A stretch of DNA of 64,000 nt from Verrucomicrobiota bacterium. GTDB taxonomy: Bacteria > Verrucomicrobiota > Kiritimatiellia > CAIVKH01. The stretch covers positions 186,001 through 250,000 of the forward strand of contig JACKPT010000002.1 of NCBI GenBank assembly GCA_024233345.1, given 5' to 3'. Below, piece after piece: positions 1 to 6,922 of the stretch (within the stretch, counting starts at the first letter, position 1; every line of letters starts with the position of its first letter). A program made the translations under genes and the position numbers. A model generated the notes under the pieces. The model searched no databases. It was not told the origin of the DNA and saw nothing but the letters and a program-made list of their open reading frames with translations.

Positions 1-206
1 GTGTCGGTCTTGTAGATGCTCAGGGCAAGTTTCAGGGTTCGCATCTGGGCCTTGGCGGCTGTGACCTTGGCCTCTCCCGGCTGGCTCAGGATACTGACCG
101 ATACCACCGAGACCAGCACGGTCAGGATGGCGAGTGCGACCAGCAGTTCCACGAGCGTGAAGCCAGCCTTCTCGGCAAACCGGTTCTGGGGCAATGCTTT
201 CTTCAT
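1..206 (-). CDS. gspG: Type II secretion major pseudopilin GspG, N-terminal fragment
   Basis: The leftward reading from ATG at 204-206 gives a prepilin leader ending in a basic stretch (NRFAEKAG) followed by the class III prepilin signature GFTLVELLVALAILTVL. Cleavage should fall after the glycine, with Phe as +1 and Glu at +5, as in GspG and other type IV pilin-like proteins. The following segment (Gln-Met-Arg-Thr-Leu, then LALSIYKTD) resembles the N-terminal helix of GspG major pseudopilins, in which a conserved Lys/Tyr-rich stretch follows. The gene runs off the left edge, so only about 68 residues are visible and the C-terminal calcium-binding half cannot be checked. PilA/PilE or another pseudopilin (GspH) are alternatives, but the spacing of the visible part favours GspG. 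It diverges from the helicase on the right. Confidence 0.75.
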   Translation of the reverse strand, partial: MKKALPQNRFAEKAGFTLVELLVALAILTVLVSVVSVSILSQPGEAKVTAAKAQMRTLKLALSIYKTD

Positions 207-334
207 GGGGTGGTATGGTACATCCCGGATCCACATCGGGCAATACTTCTGAACGCGCGATCCGGTTTGTTCCCCGGGCAGTCTGCGGGCATCGCGTGGA
301 CACTCCACACCTTTTCTGTTACAGCTCGGTCGCG

Positions 335-2377
335 ATGATTTCCGTTCGTGATGACAGCCTGGATCCGCCTTCCCCCCCCGATCCGCTTCCCCCCCTGGAG
401 CTGAAGGGTGAGGTGGATGACTTTTTCGGGCCGGGGGGGGCATTGCAGCAGCGGGCAGAGTCCCTTGGTTTTGATTATGAGCACCGCCCGCAACAACACG
501 AGATGGCGCTGCTGGTCGCGGATGCCATTGAGCGCGGGGTGCATCTTGCCGTGGAGGCGGGAACTGGCGTGGGCAAGAGTTTTGCTTATCTGGTGCCGTC
601 GATTCTTGCCGCCTTGCAAACCAGGACCCAGGTCATTGTCTCCACCTACAGTATCAGTCTCCAGGAGCAATTGATCCACAAAGACCTGCCCATGCTGGCG
701 GAGATGCTGGCCCGTCCGATCCGATCGGTACTGGTGAAGGGAAAGGGAAACTACCTTTGTCTGCGGCGACTCGACCGGGCCCGTTCCCACGGGCGGGAAT
801 TGTTTTCCAGCGAGACCAGGGTTCATCTGGATTCACTGCTGGCGTGGAGCCGGACCACGCCCGAAGGAACCCTGCAGGTCTTGAACCCCCAGCCGCCATC
901 GGAAGTATGGAATGCGGTGAATGTCGAGCATGGCAATTGCATGTGGCAGAAGTGTCCCGAGTATGAAGCCTGTTTTTTCATGAAAGCCCGGCGGCGGATC
1001 CATACCGCGGATGTCCTCATCGTCAATCACCACCTGTTTTTTTCGGATATCGGCCTCCGGGCCCAGGGGGTACAACTCTTGCCGGAGACTTCGGTGGCCA
1101 TTCTGGATGAGGCCCATCAGGTGGAGGGGGTGGCCGCGGATCATCTGGGGGTGCGCCTATCTCTGTTTACCTGGGAATATTGGGCCAGACGGTTGTACCA
1201 GCCGGATGCCCAGCGGGGGCTGCTCTCCATGCTGCGGGAGGGCAAGGCCGCCCATGCCGTTCAGAACGCTCTCACCTCAGTTCTGTTTTTGTATGAAAAG
1301 TTATCTGATCTTGCGGACTTGTCGGAACGGAAGCCGCACTGTGTCTTGGCGGAGCCGCCGGCGGTGGATGCTTCGGTGACCCTGGAGTTGCTTCGCACCG
1401 CCCTGCATGAAGTGCGCAAAGTGCATGATGCCCTGGAGGATTTGAATCTGCGGGCCGAACTCAATGCCGCCCGGCGTCGGGGAGAGGAGCTGGTGTTTAC
1501 CCTCGAATCCTATTTGAAACAGTCGTTTGAGGATCATGTGTACTGGATGGAGCTGGCCGGCCGCCGCCGCCGCCAACCCGTCCTGCATTCCGCCCCGGTG
1601 GAGGTCGCGCCCATTCTTCGACAGCATCTGTTCGAGGCGTGGAATACGGTGATTCTGACCAGTGCCACCCTGTCGGTGAATGACAAGCTCGATTACATTA
1701 CCGGGCGTCTTGGGGTGGGGGAGGCGGATACTGCCCGGGTGGGAAGCCCCTTCGACTTTGAGCGGCAAATGACGATTTGTCTGCCCACCGACATGCCCGA
1801 TCCAACCGATGCCGGGGCTTACCGGGCTGCCTGCGTCAAACGCATTCCCGCCGCTCTTGCCAAAACACAGGGCCGGGCCTTTGTTTTGTTTACCAATGCG
1901 CGGTGGATGAAAGAAGTGGTTTCCGACCTGCGGGAAAAGTTGATCGACCAGGGGTATGGCTTGTATGTGCAAAATGAAGATCTCTCCCGGCAGCACATGC
2001 TCGACCGGTTTCGGGCCGATCCCGCCGGCGTCCTGTTCGGACTGGATAGCTTCTGGATGGGGATCGATATCCGGGGAGATGCCCTCCGGCATGTGATCAT
2101 TACCCGGTTGCCTTTTTCCGTGCCCGACGACCCGGTCGTGCAGGCGCGAATGGCCAGAATCAAGGAACAGGGGGGGGATCCATTTCGTGACTATTCGCTT
2201 CCCGAGGCGATTCTCAAGTTCCGCCAGGGAGCGGGCCGTCTGATCCGGTCCACCACCGATACCGGTCTCTTGACGATTCTCGATCCCCGATTACAGACCA
2301 AGTGGTATGGCAAATACTTCCTGCATGAATTTCGCGATTGCCGGATCGAGGTCGAATCATCGGCCGGGGAACCATAA
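335..2377 (+). CDS. dinG: DinG/XPD-family ATP-dependent DNA helicase
   Basis: 680 residues from the ATG at 335; an upstream in-frame start exists, but its translation crosses the gspG start and looks non-coding. Superfamily 2 XPD/DinG architecture: Walker A EAGTGVGKS near residues 73-83, Walker B/DEAH box AILDEAHQVEG near 255, and a C-terminal helicase domain with SATLS and a motif VI-like QGAGRLIRS. Between motifs I and II lies a cysteine cluster (YLCLRRL, then CMWQKCPEYEACFF) suited to the 4Fe-4S cluster of XPD/DinG helicases. Known members unwind 5'-to-3' on damaged or R-loop DNA. The gene is monocistronic, preceding the pilus promoter. No exonuclease domain is fused at the N-terminus, unlike Firmicutes DinG. 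YoaA is an alternative name for the same family. Confidence 0.88.
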   Translation: MISVRDDSLDPPSPPDPLPPLELKGEVDDFFGPGGALQQRAESLGFDYEHRPQQHEMALLVADAIERGVHLAVEAGTGVGKSFAYLVPSILAALQTRTQVIVSTYSISLQEQLIHKDLPMLAEMLARPIRSVLVKGKGNYLCLRRLDRARSHGRELFSSETRVHLDSLLAWSRTTPEGTLQVLNPQPPSEVWNAVNVEHGNCMWQKCPEYEACFFMKARRRIHTADVLIVNHHLFFSDIGLRAQGVQLLPETSVAILDEAHQVEGVAADHLGVRLSLFTWEYWARRLYQPDAQRGLLSMLREGKAAHAVQNALTSVLFLYEKLSDLADLSERKPHCVLAEPPAVDASVTLELLRTALHEVRKVHDALEDLNLRAELNAARRRGEELVFTLESYLKQSFEDHVYWMELAGRRRRQPVLHSAPVEVAPILRQHLFEAWNTVILTSATLSVNDKLDYITGRLGVGEADTARVGSPFDFERQMTICLPTDMPDPTDAGAYRAACVKRIPAALAKTQGRAFVLFTNARWMKEVVSDLREKLIDQGYGLYVQNEDLSRQHMLDRFRADPAGVLFGLDSFWMGIDIRGDALRHVIITRLPFSVPDDPVVQARMARIKEQGGDPFRDYSLPEAILKFRQGAGRLIRSTTDTGLLTILDPRLQTKWYGKYFLHEFRDCRIEVESSAGEP

Positions 2378-2394
2378 AAAACAGTGAAGTGGTG

Positions 2395-2423
2395 TTGACC
2401 GAATCAATCGCTCTACTTATACT
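2395..2423 (+). promoter_or_regulatory. Sigma-70-like promoter of the pilus/secretin operon
   Basis: TTGACC at 2395-2400 and TATACT at 2418-2423 are separated by exactly 17 bases, five of six matches in each box. Transcription would begin near 2430, only a few bases before the ATG at 2434, so the first message is predicted to be leaderless or nearly so. It lies in the 56-bp gap after the helicase stop. Confidence 0.75.
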
Positions 2424-2433
2424 CGCCTCCACT

Positions 2434-3060
2434 ATGCATCGTTACGTACGAGTCCGATCCGGTTGTTCTGTTCGCCCCTCCACCCCCACTTGTACGGGAT
2501 TCCTCCTTCTGGCATTGTCTTTGCTATTGCCGGTCGTAACCGTTTTTGGCCAGCCGCGTTCGGCCCAGAATCCGGTCAGCCTTCGGAGTGTGGATGCGGA
2601 AAAGGTCAGAACACCGGTTTTTGAGGCGAAAGGACCGGCCCGGTCCGTGCAGCCGGAGGAATGGCTTCGACTGGTGTGCGAGTACGATTGTGAACAGGAT
2701 TGGCTCGATGAGGTGACCTTTCAGTTTTATGTCGCGGTACGGGGCAAGACCCGGGACGTGCCTCCGGTCAGCCTCTTTCGGGGCGAGGTGACTTACATCA
2801 ACGTCGCCAAGGGACGTCGACTGATTGCCGACATGTTTTTGCACCCCGATGTCCTTGCTCGGTTCGGGGAATTGGAGCGGGTTGCCGTGCTGATGCGCGC
2901 GGATGGCCGGGTGGTCGATATGAAGGGTAAGCCGGAGATTACTGCTCGCTGGTGGGAACAGTTCAGCCCGGTAGAGGGGGTACTCATGACCCGCGACCGC
3001 ACCCCGTTTTTACTGATCGATTATGACGCCTACCCGATGATTCGGGCCGGGGGACGTTAA
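2434..3060 (+). CDS. Amuc_1102-family pilus-associated secreted protein
   Basis: 208 residues. A basic N-terminus and a hydrophobic core (GFLLLALSLLLPVVTVFG, about residues 22-39) form a signal peptide, so the mature domain is periplasmic or surface exposed. The remainder is a compact beta-rich domain without recognisable catalytic residues. Its position as the first gene of a five-gene set whose later members match Amuc_1101, 1100, 1099 and 1098 identifies it by synteny as the Amuc_1102 equivalent, a pilus-like structural protein in Akkermansia. The ATG at 2434 is chosen because the -10 box ends at 2423; starts further upstream lie before the transcription start. No Shine-Dalgarno sequence is visible, consistent with leaderless translation. 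Confidence 0.7.
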   Translation: MHRYVRVRSGCSVRPSTPTCTGFLLLALSLLLPVVTVFGQPRSAQNPVSLRSVDAEKVRTPVFEAKGPARSVQPEEWLRLVCEYDCEQDWLDEVTFQFYVAVRGKTRDVPPVSLFRGEVTYINVAKGRRLIADMFLHPDVLARFGELERVAVLMRADGRVVDMKGKPEITARWWEQFSPVEGVLMTRDRTPFLLIDYDAYPMIRAGGR

Positions 3061-3099
3061 ACCCATTGGATGTACAGGACTCTGTAACGGGACGAAACT

Positions 3100-4773
3100 A
3101 TGGCGAAAGGTCAACGAATACTTGCTCTGGATGTAGGAGCCAGCACGGTCAAAATCGCCGAGTTTACCAGTCTGAAAGCGGGAACGATTGAGTTGACCAA
3201 TTTTGGGGTCAGTTCTCTCGGACTGGACCCCGCCCACGAAGGTGACCGGCTCGTTCATATCACCGCCACCGTCAAGGAATTGATGCAGGAGTGCGGCATC
3301 AAGCCCGGCCCCGCCCTGATTTCCGTGTCCGGCCAGTCGGTGTTTTCACGATTTGTCAAACTCCCCCCGGTCGACAAGGACAAGGTTTACCAGATTATTC
3401 TGTACGAAGCCCAACAGAATGTCCCTTTCCCCATCAATGAAGTGGTCTGGGACTATCAGTTGATCGGAGGCGCGGAGGGGGATATCGATGTCATGCTGGC
3501 GGCCATCAAGGCCGATATCATTGTCGGCCTGTCCGATGCCGTGGAGCAGGCGGGCCTGATTACCGATCTGGTGGATGTTGCCCCGATGGCCCTTTACAAT
3601 TGCTTCCGGTACAGCTATCCGGAAGTTCACGCCTGCAACTTGATTGTGGATATCGGCGCCCGCTCCACCGACCTCATTTTCATGGAGGGTTCCCGGGTGT
3701 TTATCCGCAGTATTCCCGTGGCCGGAAATGCGATTACCCAGCAGATCATGAAGGAATTCGAACTCTCGTTCGATGACGCCGAAGACATGAAGAAAACCCA
3801 CGCTTTTGTCGCGCTGGGTGGGGCCTATGAGGATCCCAAGAGTGAAGTCGCAGGCAAGATCTCCAAAATTGCCCGGAATGTCATGACCCGGATGCATGCG
3901 GAAATTGACCGTTCGATCAAATTTTACCGGACCCAGCAAAGCGGCTCCGCCCCGACCCGAATCCTGCTCACCGGCGGATCGTCGATCATTCCCTACACCG
4001 ACACTTTCCTGAAGGAGAAGCTGAAGGCGGATGTCGAGTATTTGAATCCCTTTGTCAACATACCCGTCTCCAACCAAATTGAGGGCGAGGAAATCGGGCG
4101 GCACGCCCACGAGATGGCCCAGGCGGTGGGTTTGGCCCTGCGGAAAACCCTCACCTGTCCGATCGAAATCAACCTGCTGCCGCCCCGGGTGGTGCAGGAT
4201 AAGTTGTTCAAACAGAAGCAGCCGGTGCTGGTGGCAGCCCTGTTCGCTCTGGTCGCTCTGGTGGCGGTCTGGGCCGGCTATTTCTGGTCGCTTGACCGGT
4301 TGTCCAATCGGGATCTGGAGCGGCATCAACAGCGGGTACAGGCCCTGGAGCAGGTGGAGCGCCCGATGATGGCACTGGAAAGTGACCTGAGTGCAGTGCA
4401 GGCCGAATTGGATGCGCTCGCGCTTCAGGTCGACCATCGGGAACAATGGCTCAAAATGCTGACCGAAGTGCAGGCTGTGCTGCCGAGAGGCTTGTGGATT
4501 GACAGTCTGGAAGCTGTCCGGGTTACCGAGGACGATACCGCGACCAATCCGGAACTCAAGGTTGGTGCCATCAAGGCCCTGCGCGTAAGCGGGCGGGGGT
4601 TTCTCGATGAGGTACCCAATCCCGAACCGCTTTATAGTTTCCGGAACCAATTGCGGGAGTCCGAACGGTTCTCCGATGCCACCGAGTTTACTTCGCTGCC
4701 CTCACCCGAGGCCAATTCCTATTTACGGCAGTTCACCCTATCGATTGTTCTGGAACAGCCCATCATCCTATGA
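3100..4773 (+). CDS. pilM: Type IV pilus assembly protein PilM with PilN-like C-terminal half (Amuc_1101 type)
   Basis: 557 residues. The N-terminal ~355 residues are an actin-like ATPase of the PilM/FtsA family: phosphate-1 loop LDVGASTVKIAEF near the start, phosphate-2 IVDIGARSTDLIF near 183-195, and adenosine loop ILLTGGSSIIPY near 288-299. A membrane segment (LVAALFALVALVAVWAGYFW, about 375-395) follows, then a periplasmic coiled coil and a small alpha/beta domain like PilN. Classical systems encode PilM and PilN separately and join them through the PilN N-terminal peptide; here both are on one chain. The inner-membrane platform so formed would link the cytoplasmic motor to the next two proteins. 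It overlaps the next gene by ATGA. Confidence 0.88.
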   Translation: MAKGQRILALDVGASTVKIAEFTSLKAGTIELTNFGVSSLGLDPAHEGDRLVHITATVKELMQECGIKPGPALISVSGQSVFSRFVKLPPVDKDKVYQIILYEAQQNVPFPINEVVWDYQLIGGAEGDIDVMLAAIKADIIVGLSDAVEQAGLITDLVDVAPMALYNCFRYSYPEVHACNLIVDIGARSTDLIFMEGSRVFIRSIPVAGNAITQQIMKEFELSFDDAEDMKKTHAFVALGGAYEDPKSEVAGKISKIARNVMTRMHAEIDRSIKFYRTQQSGSAPTRILLTGGSSIIPYTDTFLKEKLKADVEYLNPFVNIPVSNQIEGEEIGRHAHEMAQAVGLALRKTLTCPIEINLLPPRVVQDKLFKQKQPVLVAALFALVALVAVWAGYFWSLDRLSNRDLERHQQRVQALEQVERPMMALESDLSAVQAELDALALQVDHREQWLKMLTEVQAVLPRGLWIDSLEAVRVTEDDTATNPELKVGAIKALRVSGRGFLDEVPNPEPLYSFRNQLRESERFSDATEFTSLPSPEANSYLRQFTLSIVLEQPIIL

Positions 4774-5789
4774 ACTTCAAAAAACATCGCATTCTGATCA
4801 TCGGGGGCAGCATCGCTCTCGTCTGCCTGATTGGCGCCGGGTTTCTACTGGTTCAACTGTCTTCCCGGTATAGCGACACCGCCAAAGCCCTGGTGAAGAC
4901 CCAGTCAAGGCTCACCTCCCTCAATCACCGGGATCCGTATCCTTCCCAGGACAATGTCGAGATTCTTCAGGATAACCTCGTGGTCATGCGGGAAGAAGTT
5001 GCCGACTTGAAGACCCGGCTGAGTGCAGCCAATGTCGAGGTCGAGAAGATTGAGCCTGCGCAGTTCGCTCCCTTGCTGGAACGGACCTACAACCGGATCA
5101 AACAGCGGGCCGCCGCATTGAATGTTCCGGTTCCTGGGCAGGGCACCTACGGGTATACGGAATACGCGCAGGGGAAACTTCCGGAAAAGCGCCATGTCGA
5201 ACGCCTGGTGCGACAGGCAAAAATCCAGGAATACCTAGCCGGACTTTTGTTGGATGCCAAGGTCAGCAGCATCGAGATGATCCAGCGCACTTCCTTTGAA
5301 GGTGAGGCGGAGCCGGAAGATCAACCCGCGAATCAGCGTTTTGCGCGGACACCAACTCCCACCCGCAGTGCGAATCGTTCTGCAATTCCCGAAACAGAGC
5401 CCTCGCCTCTCTATGAAACCGAGCGCTATTCCCTGACCTTCACCGGGCGTGAGGGCGCGATCTGGGAAGCCATCAACCAGCTTTCCGCGAGTCCTCTCTT
5501 TGTGAAAGTCGTCGATGTCTCCCTCAAGAATCTTGGTGAAAATCTGGGCAAACCCGTCGACCTCAAGGCGATGTACATGGAAACCCGCCGGGCGGTCAAT
5601 CCGGCCAATCCGGCGATGCGAACCGGAACCGGGGAGTTGACTCCGGATATTCTTGCCACCATTCCGCGCGAGGAACGCATCGTCGCCGGGCGGGAGGCGA
5701 TCGAGGCCAAGTTGGTGATCGATGTCCTGCTATTCAAGCCTGTGGCGGAGAGTGCGGACGGGGCGACCGATCAGGAGGTTTCCTCATGA
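4770..5789 (+). CDS. Amuc_1100-like pilus-associated membrane protein
   Basis: 339 residues with an N-terminal signal anchor (ILIIGGSIALVCLIGAGFLLVQL, about residues 8-30), a predicted coiled coil (about 40-105) and a C-terminal alpha/beta domain. This topology is that of PilO-like proteins and of Amuc_1100, the Akkermansia surface protein known to signal through host TLR2. Assignment rests on topology and position between the PilM/PilN-like and Amuc_1099-like genes; sequence identity to Amuc_1100 cannot be measured here. It is translationally coupled at both ends through 4-base ATGA overlaps. Host-signalling activity should not be assumed for this homologue. Confidence 0.72.
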   Translation: MNFKKHRILIIGGSIALVCLIGAGFLLVQLSSRYSDTAKALVKTQSRLTSLNHRDPYPSQDNVEILQDNLVVMREEVADLKTRLSAANVEVEKIEPAQFAPLLERTYNRIKQRAAALNVPVPGQGTYGYTEYAQGKLPEKRHVERLVRQAKIQEYLAGLLLDAKVSSIEMIQRTSFEGEAEPEDQPANQRFARTPTPTRSANRSAIPETEPSPLYETERYSLTFTGREGAIWEAINQLSASPLFVKVVDVSLKNLGENLGKPVDLKAMYMETRRAVNPANPAMRTGTGELTPDILATIPREERIVAGREAIEAKLVIDVLLFKPVAESADGATDQEVSS

Positions 5790-6808
5790 GCACTGGAATC
5801 AAGCGGCCTTCCGGGTGGTTACAGCAGCATTATGATAAGCTGGCTTTGCTGGTGCTGTTGGTGGCGCTGATCGGTTCTGCGGTGGTACTGGCGCTGGGTG
5901 TGCAGGGCGAAACCGCAACCCAGGCATCGCCCTCCTCATTGGATGCGGTCAATCCCATCGCGGCCGCCCCCGTGACCACCGAAAAGTTCGACGCCGTCCT
6001 CGCCAGCGTTCAGCAGCCCTTTCAAGCCGGGGTGGATGTCCAGCGGATGCTGGTTGGCGGATTGCGCGTAGCCAGCATTCCCGATGGCATTCCGATTCCG
6101 TATGAGGCGCTGGTTTGTCCCTTTACCGATGCCGTCCAGCCGCCGATTCGCACCATCACCGAACGCGACGATGATGCCGATGGCATGCCGAATGTCTGGG
6201 AAGAAAAATATGGATTCAATCCCTATGACCATGCGGATGCCTCTGCCGATCCGGATGGCGACGGATTTACCAATGCCGAGGAATTCGGCTACGACACCGA
6301 TCCGTCGGATGCTGCCAGCAAGCCACCGCTTGTCGTGAAACTCCGGGTGGCCAAAACTGCGATCGAGCCGTTCAAACTCCGTTTCCTCGGCGTCAATCAA
6401 TTGTCTGCCGGAGACGTCTACCAATTGAACGCCCGGAACTTATCCCAGACCTATTTCCCCGCTATGGGTGACGAAGTTGAGGGCTATACCGTGATCGGCT
6501 ACGAACCGACCCCGCCGGAGGGGCTTCCGGTTCTGATCCTCCAGCAGGGGGATAAGATCAAGCGGCTGGTGCAGGGGCAGGTGGTGGATGAAGAGGCCTT
6601 GGTCGCCGGGCTGATTTCCCTGGTGGATGGCCGTCGATACACGGTACGGATCGGAGACACAATTTCGTTGGAAGATACGGAATACAAAGTGTTTGACATC
6701 CGGAAAGATCGTGTCGTATTACGCATGAAGGGCGATGAGAAAGAGATACCGATCACCATGATGTCCCCGAATGACCGGACTTCCCAAGTTGAAAGCTCTG
6801 CCCTGTGA
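5786..6808 (+). CDS. Amuc_1099-like pilus-system protein with calcium-binding type repeats
   Basis: 340 residues. A membrane anchor (LALLVLLVALIGSAVVLALGV, about 16-36) precedes a periplasmic region. Residues about 128-180 hold two Asp-rich loops, DDDADGMPN and DPDGDGFTN, of the thrombospondin type 3 / EF-hand-like kind that bind calcium, joined by a Trp-Glu-Glu-Lys-Tyr-Gly segment typical of such repeats. The C-terminal half contains two similar beta domains resembling the PilP/GspC homology-region fold that contacts secretins (inference). It is the fourth gene of the operon and the partner expected to bridge the inner-membrane platform to the secretin encoded next. Translation is coupled to the upstream gene. 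Confidence 0.72.
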   Translation: MSTGIKRPSGWLQQHYDKLALLVLLVALIGSAVVLALGVQGETATQASPSSLDAVNPIAAAPVTTEKFDAVLASVQQPFQAGVDVQRMLVGGLRVASIPDGIPIPYEALVCPFTDAVQPPIRTITERDDDADGMPNVWEEKYGFNPYDHADASADPDGDGFTNAEEFGYDTDPSDAASKPPLVVKLRVAKTAIEPFKLRFLGVNQLSAGDVYQLNARNLSQTYFPAMGDEVEGYTVIGYEPTPPEGLPVLILQQGDKIKRLVQGQVVDEEALVAGLISLVDGRRYTVRIGDTISLEDTEYKVFDIRKDRVVLRMKGDEKEIPITMMSPNDRTSQVESSAL

Positions 6809-6922
6809 TCGCCGATGACCGGTTTACGATGAACACACGAATGAATCGGACCCTTTTTAAGATCTGAAGAACCCACGATGACTGTAACGCCTACCTTTGC
6901 CCGAACGATGAGGAGATTCCTG

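Noticed and set aside
297..325. TGGACA-N17-TACAGC as helicase promoter
   Set aside because: The -10 box matches consensus too poorly to support; kept out of the features.
203..826. Long leftward frame across the helicase start
   Set aside because: Low-complexity translation opposite a clear helicase gene; it is the complement of coding sequence.
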